From the NCBI GenBank assembly GCA_003233055.1, contig QIKP01000014.1, forward strand, positions 1 through 64,000: a stretch of DNA of 64,000 nt. Reading direction: 5' to 3'. The notes under the pieces are model-generated. The model had not been told where the DNA came from, did not search any database, and saw nothing but the letters and a program-made list of their open reading frames with translations. This DNA is from Planctomycetaceae bacterium. GTDB taxonomy: Bacteria; Planctomycetota; Planctomycetia; Pirellulales; Lacipirellulaceae. Position numbers and translations under genes: made by a program. Shown here one piece after another: positions 9,758 through 18,360 of this stretch (position 1 is its first letter; each line of letters opens with the position of its first letter).

Positions 9758-11140
9758 ATGGAAATTCAAAACAAAGCGACTTCGCTCTGGAGTAACTTCT
9801 TCAAGCTCCACATGCCGCAGATCCGGGCGTTCCATCTATCGTGGTTCGCCTTCTTTCTCTGCTTCTTTGCTTGGTTTGGCATCGCTCCGTTGATGGCTGT
9901 CGTGCGAGAGGAGCTGTCGCTCACCAAAGAGCAAGTCGGCTGGTCGATCATCGCCTCGGTCGCCGGAACGATCCTGGCTCGCCTGGTTGCTGGTTGGCTC
10001 TGCGATCGCTACGGCCCTCGACTGACCTACACTTGGCTGCTCCTCCTCGGCTCGCTGCCTGTGATGGGAATCGGGCTTGCCCATGATTTTCAGACCTTCC
10101 TCCTCTTTCGCCTCTTGATTGGCTTGATTGGTGCTTCGTTTGTCATCACCCAGTACCATACGGCGACCATGTTTGCGCCGAACGTCGTCGGCACGGCGAG
10201 CGCAACGTCCGCCGGATGGGGCAACATGGGTGCCGGCGTCACGCAGCTTGTCATGCCGATGCTCTTCGCAATCCTGGTTACCGGCGCCGGATTTAGCGAG
10301 GCGATCGGCTGGCGGGTGCCGATGGTGATGGCCGGGATGGTTTGCTTGCTCACCGGCATTGCCTACTATCGGTTCACCCAAGACGCACCGGATGGCAACT
10401 TCAAGGAGTTACGTGCCGCTGGGAAAATGCCTTCCGCGAAGAAGAGCAGCGGTGCTTTCTGGGCCGCCTACGTTGACTACCGTGTTTGGACTTTGTTCGT
10501 GATCTATGGCGCTTGCTTCGGCATCGAGCTGACAATCAACAACATTGCGGCGCTCTACTTCATCGACCACTTCGGCCTGAGCCTAGCGGCGGCCGGTGGA
10601 ACGGCCGCCTTGTTCGGCCTCATGAACCTGTTTGCCCGAACGCTAGGCGGCCTCTTCAGCGATCGGTTCGGGTCGAAATGGGGTCTTCGTGGCCGCGTGA
10701 CTTGGCTATTCTTCGCCCTGTTTTGCGAGGGAATCACACTGATGTTCTTTTCGCAATTGACGGTGCTGGTCGTCGCGTTGCCCGTGCTGATCATTTTCAG
10801 CCTGTTTGTCAAAATGGCACAGGGCGCTACCTACTCCGTCGTGCCGTTCGTCAACAAGAAGGCGATCGGTGCCGTTGCCGGAATCGTAGGGGCTGGCGGC
10901 AATGCAGGGGCCGTTGCCGCTGGGTTCCTGCTGAAAGGGTCGCTGGAATGGCCGACCGCTCTGCTGTTGCTAGGTGGCGTCGTGACCGCCTGCTCGTTCT
11001 TGGCATTTGCGGTTCGTTTCCATCCCGAGGCGGAGAGCGAAGCCAAGGAGGCACTCGTCGTATCGGTAAGGCAGAAGCCACTTCCCACGCCACCGGCCGG
11101 GCACCGCACTCCCGAGTTGGATCCCGCCTTGAAGGCATAG
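9758..11140 (+). CDS. narK: Nitrate/nitrite MFS transporter, NarK/NNP type
   Basis: Inner-membrane nitrate uptake (and possibly nitrite export) protein of the NNP branch of the major facilitator superfamily, 460 aa with about 12 membrane segments. The NNP nitrate signature is visible in helix 5 (GWGNMGAGVTQ) and again in the second half (AGIVGAGGNAGAVAAG). The ATG at 9758 is chosen because it is followed by the short soluble N-terminus and first helix usual for the family; an upstream TTG would add 21 unsupported residues. Transcribed divergently from the nitrate and nitrite reductase operon, with which it forms a complete uptake-to-ammonium pathway. Confidence 0.93.
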   Translation: MEIQNKATSLWSNFFKLHMPQIRAFHLSWFAFFLCFFAWFGIAPLMAVVREELSLTKEQVGWSIIASVAGTILARLVAGWLCDRYGPRLTYTWLLLLGSLPVMGIGLAHDFQTFLLFRLLIGLIGASFVITQYHTATMFAPNVVGTASATSAGWGNMGAGVTQLVMPMLFAILVTGAGFSEAIGWRVPMVMAGMVCLLTGIAYYRFTQDAPDGNFKELRAAGKMPSAKKSSGAFWAAYVDYRVWTLFVIYGACFGIELTINNIAALYFIDHFGLSLAAAGGTAALFGLMNLFARTLGGLFSDRFGSKWGLRGRVTWLFFALFCEGITLMFFSQLTVLVVALPVLIIFSLFVKMAQGATYSVVPFVNKKAIGAVAGIVGAGGNAGAVAAGFLLKGSLEWPTALLLLGGVVTACSFLAFAVRFHPEAESEAKEALVVSVRQKPLPTPPAGHRTPELDPALKA

Positions 11141-11256
11141 AGCCTCTCTCGGACACCCTAGCCGACGAAATTCTAGTTGCTAGCACCGACGGCAAAAGCG
11201 GGCGACTGGTGTAGCGGCGGTCGGCTGATCTTTCTACGATCCGCCGAGATGGGCTC

Positions 11257-11529
11257 TCAAATCGCAATCGCCATGCAGGTTGCTGCGATGCCGAGGAGGC
11301 CGAGAATCACCCACCACCATGATTGGCCACTCCAGAGATTCGACCCCCAAGTGATGTACGACTCGCAGATCGGGCAGCGGACCGCGTCCTCGTAGACTTC
11401 CGCCCCGCAGTTCGGACAGACAACCCATTCCGATTCGCCCCACTCGTCCGACAGATCGTCGTCCGAGAGGTCTTCGTCGGGATACTCGAAATCCTCGATC
11501 GGCGATTTTTCGGAATCAAATTCTAACAT
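11257..11529 (-). CDS. Small zinc-ribbon membrane protein
   Basis: 90-aa protein of unknown function. An acidic N-terminus (EDFEYPDEDLSDDDLSDEW) is followed by a zinc ribbon with two CxxC pairs (CPNCG near 38 and CPICES near 53) and a C-terminal membrane helix (WWWVILGLLGIAATCMAIAI). The ATG at 11529 is chosen because the 13 codons upstream are unlike the family and lack support. It converges with the transporter gene, 116 bp away. The zinc ribbon and the tail anchor are seen directly; a role as a small adaptor at the membrane is a guess. Confidence 0.75.
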   Translation of the reverse strand: MLEFDSEKSPIEDFEYPDEDLSDDDLSDEWGESEWVVCPNCGAEVYEDAVRCPICESYITWGSNLWSGQSWWWVILGLLGIAATCMAIAI

Positions 11530-11660
11530 CGCTCGAACGGATAAAAAACGGACAAGAGAAACCGGCACAACGCCCTACATTGTAACACGAAACCCAAACT
11601 CTGGCGAGTTCGCCTGCGATCGCGCCGAGGCAATAAAACAGGTCATGGAGGACTGAACGC

Positions 11661-12935
11661 ATGAGTGCCATTCGCCCGCTGGCTACCATCGGAATGCTGG
11701 TAGTACTCGGATACTTTTTGTGGACCCGCATCAACACACCCGGCCTGGAACAGATCGAGGAGCCGGAGATCGCGCTGCTAGGTGCGCCACCACTCTCGAC
11801 GGAGTCGTCCCTTTCGGGGAATCTCGGAGAGGGAAGTGCGCCTCCCTTTGACGCGACTGAGACACCCGCCAAGGCACCCCTGTCCGAAGCAACCGAGAAA
11901 TCCCTGAGCTCCGCACCGGCTGCGACGTCCCCCGACACCATCCAACCACTTCACTCGAGCGCCCCTGACGGGATGCCGGAGCTACCCCCGCTCCCCGCTC
12001 ACATTCCGACGGCCGACTATTCCACCGCCTCGAATTCGAAAGCCGCTGCCTCCCTCGCGCCCGCCAACGCCAAACCTCCAATCATGGGGCAAGTCCCCGA
12101 GTTGGGGACACAGGTCGGCGGACCGACCGATTTTTCGTCGCTGTCGGTACCCCCTCCTCCCGCCGATACCATCACCGCGGTCCCCGCTCCGCTAGCAATC
12201 CCACCCGCCCTGGTTCCCGAACCAGGTGCGCCGGCACCTCCCCTCGGTGTTGGCCAAGAGTTTGCCGCACCTCGCTCGGCCTTTGCGGCAGCGCGAACGG
12301 CCATTGATGCGGCAACCGCCCGAGGCGACCTCAAGCAAGCCCATCTGCTGCTGTCGAATTGGTATGGTGATCGATCGCTCACGCCCGAAGAGACAGCCGA
12401 TGTCGATACGCTCCTGAGCCAACTGGCCGGCACGGTCATCTACTCGACCGAGCACCGACTCGAGTCGCCGCACCACGTCGCACTGGGCGAAACACTGGAG
12501 AGCATCGCCCAATCGTACCAAGTCCCTTGGCAACTCTTGGCGAAGATCAACGGCATCGCCGATCCGCGTGCCCTGGCGCCGGGACAATCGCTCAAAGTCC
12601 TACGCGGCCCCTTCTCGGCGGTCGTCGATGTGGAGCGACAAGAACTGGCTCTGATGGTCGCCGACCGCTACGCGGGGCGGTTTACCGTGAAGACCGAAGG
12701 CGAGGCGGCCCGCGACGGAGAATGGGTCGTCACACAAAAGTCGGCCTCCGATAGCGCCGGCAATCCAGCCAAGCAGGTCGTTCTCGGCTCGGGCAGCACC
12801 ACCGGCGTGCTGGTACTGGGAGCGACTGCCGAGAACAGCCTGGACGGCGCGGGAGCCCTCCATGTTTCGCCCAGCGATGGGAACGATCTGTTCGACATCC
12901 TGTCGATCGGCTCGAAAGTGATCATTCGGCGGTAA
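11661..12935 (+). CDS. Membrane-anchored LysM protein with a degenerate L,D-transpeptidase-like domain
   Basis: 424-aa envelope protein. Residues about 7-23 form an N-terminal membrane anchor; residues 30-220 are Pro/Ala-rich low-complexity linker; a LysM peptidoglycan- or glycan-binding repeat spans about 270-315 (HHVALGETLESIAQSYQVPW start); residues 318-424 resemble a YkuD L,D-transpeptidase (PF03734). The catalytic motif SHGC(I/V)R is not there: the matching place reads LHVSPSDGNDLFDIL, keeping His but with no Cys anywhere in the domain. So it is probably a non-catalytic wall-binding protein. The ATG at 11661 has GGAG-like sequence (catggaggac) about 10 bp upstream. Divergent from the zinc-ribbon gene. 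Confidence 0.8.
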   Translation: MSAIRPLATIGMLVVLGYFLWTRINTPGLEQIEEPEIALLGAPPLSTESSLSGNLGEGSAPPFDATETPAKAPLSEATEKSLSSAPAATSPDTIQPLHSSAPDGMPELPPLPAHIPTADYSTASNSKAAASLAPANAKPPIMGQVPELGTQVGGPTDFSSLSVPPPPADTITAVPAPLAIPPALVPEPGAPAPPLGVGQEFAAPRSAFAAARTAIDAATARGDLKQAHLLLSNWYGDRSLTPEETADVDTLLSQLAGTVIYSTEHRLESPHHVALGETLESIAQSYQVPWQLLAKINGIADPRALAPGQSLKVLRGPFSAVVDVERQELALMVADRYAGRFTVKTEGEAARDGEWVVTQKSASDSAGNPAKQVVLGSGSTTGVLVLGATAENSLDGAGALHVSPSDGNDLFDILSIGSKVIIRR

Positions 12936-13011
12936 GCCCTGGTCGCAGCCGTTTCGGGGTTGTGTTACGTTGCGGCTTCTATTTCCCCAAAAAAGCAGAG
13001 AGCCGCCACTC

Positions 13012-13569
13012 ATGTCCCGCCGTGAAAAACTACAAAACCTCATCCGCCAACATGCCCTCAAGTTTGGAGAATTTACGCTCGCCTCGGGAAAGAAGGCGAG
13101 CTACTACCTCGACTGCCGACAAGTGACGCTCCAGGCCGAGGCGCTCCCGCTCATTGGCGAGGCCATGTTCGACCTGATCAAGGACGACCTTCCCGAGCTG
13201 GTCGGCGGCATGGTGATCGGTGCCGACCCGATCGTCGCCTCCGTCCTTACCACCGCCGGTGCGCAAAATATTCCGCTGCGAGGGATTATGGTTCGCAAGG
13301 AGCCCAAAGGCCATGGCACGAAGAAATTCGTCGAAGGGCCCTACAACGAAGGCGAGCGGGTGGTGATCGTCGAAGATGTCGTGACCACCGGCGGTTCGAG
13401 CCTGCAAGCGATCGAACATTGCGAGTCGGTTGGCCTCAAGGTCGAGCGCGTCCTTGCCATCGTCGACCGCCTCGAAGGTGGCAAAGAAGCCTTCGCCGCG
13501 AAGGGCTATGAGTTAACATCGCTCTTCACCGTCGAAGACTTTGGAATTAAGGGTCCCCAACCCGTGTAA
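13012..13569 (+). CDS. pyrE: Orotate phosphoribosyltransferase
   Basis: Transfers phosphoribosyl from PRPP to orotate, giving OMP in de novo pyrimidine synthesis. The 185-aa protein has the PRPP-binding motif VVIVEDVVTTGGSS at about residues 117-130 and the usual Lys-rich loop (MVRKEPKGHGTKK, about 93-105). The ATG at 13012 gives the normal family length; 14 codons upstream are open but not family-like. It lies 76 bp after the LysM gene on the same strand; no other pyrimidine gene is in view. Confidence 0.95.
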   Translation: MSRREKLQNLIRQHALKFGEFTLASGKKASYYLDCRQVTLQAEALPLIGEAMFDLIKDDLPELVGGMVIGADPIVASVLTTAGAQNIPLRGIMVRKEPKGHGTKKFVEGPYNEGERVVIVEDVVTTGGSSLQAIEHCESVGLKVERVLAIVDRLEGGKEAFAAKGYELTSLFTVEDFGIKGPQPV

Positions 13570-13707
13570 CACGCCTTGCGAGCCGGGTCGTCCTCGACCC
13601 CGGATAACTCCGACCCCGGTCCTCCGCGGGCGAGGACGCCACGGCTCACCAGATAACCGCGAGCGAAGACGCCGCAGCTCACACGACTCCCCGTTGGTCA
13701 CTTCTCG

Positions 13708-14394
13708 ATGGAAACTTCCCTCCACCAACAACTCAAGGCGCTCTACGCGGGCGACGAGGGCGAGACCGAAGTTCGGTTGGGGCACTACCGTATCGACGCG
13801 GTCGTGGACGATGAGTTGATTGAAATCCAGCATGGCGGGCTCGGCGCGATTCGTGACAAGATTCGAACCTTGGTCAAAGAACACTCCGTGCGCGTTGTCA
13901 AACCGATCATCGCAAACAAATTGCTGATCAAGCGAAAGTGCAAAGGGGGGGAGATCGTCTCTCGCCGCAAAAGCCCGAAGCGTGGCAAGTTGCTCGACAT
14001 CTTCGATGAGCTGGTCCACTTCACCAGCGTCTTTCCCCACCGCCGCCTCACGCTCGAAGTGATCCTGGTCGACATCGAAGAGTACCGTTATCCTGGCCAT
14101 GGCAAGCGCCGGCGTTGGCGACGAAACGACCAGACGCGGGAAGACCAGCATTTGGTCGAAGTGGTCGAAACGCACCTCTTTCGCACCGCCCGCGACTTGT
14201 GGAAACTCGCCCCGCGCCGTTTGCCCAAGCCGTTCCACACCGGTCACCTCGCCGATCGGCTTGGCGTCCATCGGTCGGTCGCCCAGCAGATGGCGTACTG
14301 TTTGCGTGAAATGTCGGCGATCCAGCAAGTCGGCAAACAGGGAAACGCACTCCTCTACGAACCGGCTACCCGACGCCGAAAAAAAGCGGCCTAG
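13708..14394 (+). CDS. Conserved protein of unknown function, possible PD-(D/E)XK nuclease-like fold with C-terminal winged helix
   Basis: 228-aa basic protein that I do not recognise as a named family. The N-terminal part shows a strand-turn-strand pattern ending in RIDAVVDDELIEIQ: Asp30, Glu39 and Gln41 fit the D-x(n)-E-x-Q form of the PD-(D/E)XK nuclease core, and a Lys/Arg-rich segment follows (about 78-92). The C-terminal 70 residues look like a winged-helix or helix-turn-helix (HLADRLGVHRSVAQQMAYCLREM), with a very basic tail (RRRKKAA). A DNA- or RNA-binding nuclease is an inference only. It sits between pyrE and fabH on the same strand, 138 bp after pyrE. Confidence 0.6.
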   Translation: METSLHQQLKALYAGDEGETEVRLGHYRIDAVVDDELIEIQHGGLGAIRDKIRTLVKEHSVRVVKPIIANKLLIKRKCKGGEIVSRRKSPKRGKLLDIFDELVHFTSVFPHRRLTLEVILVDIEEYRYPGHGKRRRWRRNDQTREDQHLVEVVETHLFRTARDLWKLAPRRLPKPFHTGHLADRLGVHRSVAQQMAYCLREMSAIQQVGKQGNALLYEPATRRRKKAA

Positions 14395-14538
14395 CCAGCG
14401 CCTGCGGCTTTGCGGGGTTGCCCCTACTGGCAGCAAGGCTTACGCTATTTTCGATACTTTTAGTCACCCTTTCTTGTTCTTGAGAGACTCACGGTGGGCG
14501 AGAAACCGGAACCAGGGCAGGTCATCCGCCGCCCACCC

Positions 14539-15525
14539 ATGCACACGCTGACCGGCATTCGAGTTGCTGGCACCGGAAGCTTCGTGCCTGACAACATCGT
14601 GACGAACGACGATCTTGCCTCCCTCGGTTGCGATAGCGACTGGATCGTCAAGCGGACCGGCATCCGCGAGCGCCGCCACGCCCCGCCCGACATGGCCACC
14701 AGCGACATGGCGATTGCCGCTGCCGAACGGGCGATGAAAAATGCGGGCGTTGGTGCGGACGACATCGACCTGTTGATCCTGGGGACGTTCACCCCCGACT
14801 ACCTTCTTCCACAAACCGCCACGACCGTGCAGCACAAACTGGGCCTCAACTGCCCGGCGATGGACCTTGCTGCGGCATGTGCCGGGTTCATCTACTCGAT
14901 GGTCACCGCGTCGCAATTCGTCGCCGCCGGCACCAGCAAGTGCGCCCTGGTGATCGGTTCCGACACCAACAGCCGCGCACTCAACCCTAGCGACGTCAAA
15001 ACCTACCCCCTCTTTGGCGATGGTGCCGGGGCGGTGATCCTCACCCCTGGGTCGACCGAGCAAGGACTTCTCGCCTACACGCTCGGTGCCGACGGCTCCG
15101 GCGCGGAAGTCCTCTACCGGCCGATGGGTGGCGCGAAGACTCCCTTCGATCCGAACCAATGCGGTGACGGCTACCCTTGGCTTTTGGAAATGGATGGCCG
15201 CCCCGTTTTCAAATGGGCGGTCCGGCTGCTCGAAGACACGTTTACCCAGGTGCTCGAGGGTGCCGGCTGCAAGCAAGAAGAGGTCAAGCTCTGGGTCTTG
15301 CACCAAGCGAACCAGCGAATCATCGATGCCGCCATCGACACCGTGGGCATCGACCCTCAGCGCGTCCCCGTGCATCTCGACCGCTACGGAAATACCTCCG
15401 ATGGCAGCATCCCGATCGTTCTCGACGAAGCGATGGCCGAGGGCCGAATCGACCGCGGCGACTTAGTCATGATTTGCGGCTTCGGTGCGGGATTGTCCTG
15501 GGGCACGGCGCTCGTTCGCTGGTAA
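14539..15525 (+). CDS. fabH: 3-oxoacyl-ACP synthase III
   Basis: Condenses acetyl-CoA with malonyl-ACP to start fatty-acid synthesis. In the 328-aa protein the Cys-His-Asn triad is Cys114 (AACAGF), His255 (HQANQR) and Asn285 (GNTSDGS). I chose the ATG at 14539 (MHTLTGIRV), which starts just before the first family strand; the upstream open stretch is not conserved-looking. The last nine bases, including the stop, are part of a 28-bp sequence repeated exactly at 16107-16134 on the far side of the toxin-antitoxin remnant. No other fatty-acid gene is adjacent. Confidence 0.95.
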   Translation: MHTLTGIRVAGTGSFVPDNIVTNDDLASLGCDSDWIVKRTGIRERRHAPPDMATSDMAIAAAERAMKNAGVGADDIDLLILGTFTPDYLLPQTATTVQHKLGLNCPAMDLAAACAGFIYSMVTASQFVAAGTSKCALVIGSDTNSRALNPSDVKTYPLFGDGAGAVILTPGSTEQGLLAYTLGADGSGAEVLYRPMGGAKTPFDPNQCGDGYPWLLEMDGRPVFKWAVRLLEDTFTQVLEGAGCKQEEVKLWVLHQANQRIIDAAIDTVGIDPQRVPVHLDRYGNTSDGSIPIVLDEAMAEGRIDRGDLVMICGFGAGLSWGTALVRW

Positions 15526-15544
15526 ACCACATGAACGGGATCCA
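15517..15544 (+). repeat. 28-bp direct repeat at fabH 3' end, left copy
   Basis: Begins with the last codons and stop of fabH (CGCTGGTAA) and continues 19 bp downstream. The right copy at 16107-16134 is identical over all 28 bases. The two bracket the PIN toxin remnant and its partner gene, a pattern expected for an inserted segment. Confidence 0.9.
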
Positions 15545-15622
15545 CCCCGTTACCATAATTGGTAGCGTGCATAAAATGTGCCGGACGTCAAATACTTGCC
15601 GCAATGGGAAAAGAGAAGAACA

Positions 15623-15870
15623 TTGGATTCCGTTTACATCGAAACAACGATTCCAAGCTACCTGACGGCGTGGCCAGCAAGGAATCTGATTGCAGCCGCC
15701 CATCAAGCGATGACCCGCGACTGGTGGGATTTGCGCCGTAGCGATTTCCATCTGTTCACATCGCAAACGCAGAGAGATTACCTGCCATTGAAGTTTTTCT
15801 AGCCAACAATGGTTTCCATGTGCCAGTCGTTTGTACGCCCGAGGAATTGATGGGAGATCAAAGAGAATGA
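15623..15870 (+). pseudogene. Remnant of a PIN-domain toxin gene (VapC-like), internally deleted
   Basis: The first 46 codons from a TTG at 15623 (DSVYIETTIPSYLTAW, then RDWWDLRRSDFHLFTSQ) match the N-terminus of a PIN-domain toxin family. Reading then ends in LPLKFF and a stop at 15802. From about 15788, in another frame, the family's C-terminus continues (GFHVPVVCTPEELM) up to a TGA at 15868-15870. The central part with most acidic catalytic residues is missing, so the gene is dead. Its final TGA overlaps the ATG of the next small gene, preserving the old operon junction. N- and C-terminal identities rest on remembered family sequence. Confidence 0.75.
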
Positions 15871-16085
15871 AGAGAACATCTGAATCCAATGGCAACATTC
15901 TTGACGACCTTCACAAGAATCGCCAACGGCTTATCTCTCAACATGGCGGTATTGCCGGGCTGGCGGTCTATCTGCGCAAGCAGGAAGCGACGACTGATCG
16001 CAAAGTTTTTAGTCCTGCGGACCAAAGCCGTTCGGTGAACGTCACATCCCGTCAACGAGTCCGTCGGGTAGAAAACGGGAGTTAG
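15867..16085 (+). CDS. Small antitoxin-like protein next to PIN toxin remnant
   Basis: 72-aa protein starting at an ATG that overlaps the TGA of the broken toxin gene. The first 45 residues (NILDDLHKNRQRLISQHGG, then LAVYLRKQEATTDRKV) resemble the short helical proteins that accompany this PIN family (pattern DPI.EE...R..L....G.D...L...LR..E). The last 25 residues are unlike them and may be scrambled by the rearrangement that broke the toxin. Function as an antitoxin is an inference; with the toxin gone it may be decaying. Confidence 0.5.
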   Translation: MKRTSESNGNILDDLHKNRQRLISQHGGIAGLAVYLRKQEATTDRKVFSPADQSRSVNVTSRQRVRRVENGS

Positions 16086-16106
16086 GTACACTCCTGAAAC
16101 AGGACG

Positions 16107-16134
16107 CGCTGGTAAACCACATGAACGGGATCCA
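16107..16134 (+). repeat. 28-bp direct repeat, right copy
   Basis: Identical to 15517-15544 at the fabH 3' end and placed 590 bp downstream. It marks the right boundary of the toxin-antitoxin segment between fabH and pepF. Confidence 0.9.
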
Positions 16135-16155
16135 TCTTCTCTTCGTTCTCTTCCA

Positions 16156-16181
16156 GCGACGAGGCGTAGCTCGTCGGCTCA
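16156..16181 (-). repeat. REP-I palindrome, copy 2
   Basis: Same element as 167-192, with a 7-bp stem CGACGAG / CTCGTCG around GCGTAG. It lies 35 bp before the pepF start codon, in its untranslated leader. Confidence 0.8.
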
Positions 16182-16215
16182 TCCACTCTTACGTCTTACT
16201 CCACACGCTCTTTCT

Positions 16216-18015
16216 ATGGCCACCAAAAAGCTTCTGCCCCGCTCCAAAGTTAAACCAGAGGATACCTGGGACCTCGCGAGCCTGTTTGCCTCCGACAAAG
16301 CGTGGGAGACAGCGTTTACGAAGTGGCAAAAGCAAATCAAAAAATACGCCACCTTTTGCGGCACGCTGGGCGACAGCCCCGAACAACTCGCCAAGTGCCT
16401 GAAGTTCGATAGCAAGCTCGACCGCGAAGGCGAGCGGATCGGCACCTACGCCTTCCTGAAAACAGCCGGCGACGCGGGCGACAGCAGCTACCAGCGAATG
16501 ATTGGCCGATTCGAAAACGCAGCGAGTCAAGCCGCTCAGGCAGCCAGCTTCATCCGGCCCGAGATCCTCTCGCTCTCAGCCACCAAACTCAAGAAGTACC
16601 TCGCTTCGAAACCGCTGGCGCACTTCCAGTTGGCACTCGAACGGTTGGTCCGTTACAAGCCACACACTTTGACCGATGGCGAAGAAAAACTCCTCGCCAT
16701 GCAGAGCGAGATGTCGGGTGCGGCCCAGCAAGCTTTTAGTCAGCTTACGGATGTTGACCTCAAGTTTGGCGACATGAAGAACGAAAAGGGACAGACGATC
16801 GAGCTGGGACACTCGTCGTACTCCGCGTTCCTTAATTCGCCGAAGCGCGCCGTCCGCAAACAGGCGTTTCACCAGTACCACCAGCAGTACTCCGCCCACG
16901 AAAACACGCTCGCCGCGACGCTCGCCGGTTCAATCCAGCGCGATATCTACTATGCCCGGGCCCGAAACTTTCCTAGCGCCCGCGAGGCATCGCTCTTTGC
17001 CGACAACGTGCCGGTAAGCGTTTACGACAACCTCATCAAGGCAGTTCACAGCAAGCTTCCCGCCGTGCATCGATACCTCGACATCCGCCGCCGGAAGATG
17101 AAGCTCAAAACGATTCACCAGTACGATACCTACGTGCCGATTTTGAGTGAGCTGAACGTCCGCACGACTTGGGACAAAGCGGTGAAGCAAGTGGTCGAAG
17201 CGCTCGCTCCCTTGGGCGATGAGTACTGCAAGGTGCTCGACAAAGGATTGCGAGGCCGGTGGTGCGATCGATTTCCCAATCAAGGAAAGCGGAGCGGAGC
17301 GTTTAGCTGCGGGACGTTCGATGGCGATCCCTACATCTTGATGAACTACCAGCCGGACGTGCTCAACCACGTCTTCACCCTTGCCCACGAGGCGGGGCAC
17401 TCCATGCATAGCTACTACTCGGCCGGGAAACAATCGTACGAGTACTACGACTACACGATCTTCGTCGCCGAAGTCGCCAGCACCTTTAACGAGGAACTGC
17501 TCGGCAAGTACCTTTTCGACCGGGCGAAGAGTGACAAGGAGCGGGCCTACTTGGTCAATCGCGCGATCGACGATGTTCGTGGCACGATCATCCGCCAGAC
17601 GATGTTCGCCGAATTCGAGAAAATCACCCATGCCCTGGCCGAGTCGGGCGAGCCACTCACCGTCGACTGCCTCAAGCAGGAGTACCACAAACTACTTGAA
17701 ATTTACTTTGGACCCGACTTTGTGCTCGATCCGGAACTCGACCTGGAGTGCCTCCGTATCCCCCACTTCTACTCCGCGTTTTACGTCTACAAATACGCCA
17801 CCGGCATGTCGGCGGCGATCGCACTGAGCCAGCGAGTCCTCCACGGAGGCCAGGCAGAAGTCGACGCCTACCTATCGTTCCTCCAAGGAGGTTGCTCGAA
17901 GTACCCGCTCGATCTCTTGCGTGATGCGGGGGTCGACATGGAGAATCCGAAACCAGTCATCACGGCACTCGAACATTTTGAAACGCTAGTCGATCAGCTC
18001 GACGGGTTGCTATGA
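16216..18015 (+). CDS. pepF: Oligoendopeptidase F, M3 family metallopeptidase
   Basis: Cytoplasmic zinc endopeptidase that degrades oligopeptides. The 599-aa length and layout are normal for PepF: helical N-terminal half, then the zinc site HEAGH at about residue 391 (LAHEAGHSMHS), with the third zinc ligand Glu about 28 residues later in VAEVASTFNEELL. The ATG at 16216 directly precedes the conserved start. The last 17 codons (ALEHFETLVDQLDGLL) recur in diverged form at 19100-19150, after an intervening toxin-antitoxin and protease segment. Confidence 0.94.
   Translation: MATKKLLPRSKVKPEDTWDLASLFASDKAWETAFTKWQKQIKKYATFCGTLGDSPEQLAKCLKFDSKLDREGERIGTYAFLKTAGDAGDSSYQRMIGRFENAASQAAQAASFIRPEILSLSATKLKKYLASKPLAHFQLALERLVRYKPHTLTDGEEKLLAMQSEMSGAAQQAFSQLTDVDLKFGDMKNEKGQTIELGHSSYSAFLNSPKRAVRKQAFHQYHQQYSAHENTLAATLAGSIQRDIYYARARNFPSAREASLFADNVPVSVYDNLIKAVHSKLPAVHRYLDIRRRKMKLKTIHQYDTYVPILSELNVRTTWDKAVKQVVEALAPLGDEYCKVLDKGLRGRWCDRFPNQGKRSGAFSCGTFDGDPYILMNYQPDVLNHVFTLAHEAGHSMHSYYSAGKQSYEYYDYTIFVAEVASTFNEELLGKYLFDRAKSDKERAYLVNRAIDDVRGTIIRQTMFAEFEKITHALAESGEPLTVDCLKQEYHKLLEIYFGPDFVLDPELDLECLRIPHFYSAFYVYKYATGMSAAIALSQRVLHGGQAEVDAYLSFLQGGCSKYPLDLLRDAGVDMENPKPVITALEHFETLVDQLDGLL
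17965..18015 (+). repeat. 3'-end repeat of pepF, left copy
   Basis: The last 51 bases of pepF match 19100-19150 at 39 of 51 positions. Both encode nearly the same peptide ending in a stop codon. The pair brackets 1.08 kb of toxin-antitoxin and protease genes. Confidence 0.75.
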
Positions 18016-18027
18016 TTGAATCGCAAT

Positions 18028-18360
18028 TTAATACAGCGCAATTACCCCATTGGACCGAGTCGCGTTCATCTCTTGAATGGAAGCTTCGTTACTCCGCAAG
18101 AGCGTCTCGACAATCGACGTTGCACAATTGCCCATCTGAATAAGGACAACATACGGAGGAAATCCGAAGGCAGCCGAGTAGTCGGTGAAGTCCGTATCTT
18201 TCGATACGGTCGTGAAATCATGTTGTTCGGCGTAGTCCCAAATAGAGGGGTCGTCTTCCTTGTCGAGGCCAACCAGCGATACGTGTGTTGAATCGGGAAA
18301 GATGTCCTCCAGCTGCGCCGCCAATTTCGGGGACAAGTTCTGGTCGAGTAAGAGCTTCAT
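18028..18360 (-). CDS. DUF5615 PIN-like toxin
   Basis: 110-aa probable RNase toxin of the DUF5615 (Mut7-C-like PIN) family. It begins with the family signature LLLDQNLSPKL, whose Asp is a metal ligand; a second acidic cluster (KEDDPSIWDYA) follows at about 33-43, and SKDTDFTD at about 53-60 gives the other acidic residues. Translation is coupled to the DUF433 antitoxin: the antitoxin stop and the toxin ATG overlap at 18357-18360. It converges on pepF with 12 bp between the stops. Compact and intact, so likely functional. Confidence 0.88.
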   Translation of the reverse strand: MKLLLDQNLSPKLAAQLEDIFPDSTHVSLVGLDKEDDPSIWDYAEQHDFTTVSKDTDFTDYSAAFGFPPYVVLIQMGNCATSIVETLLRSNEASIQEMNATRSNGVIALY

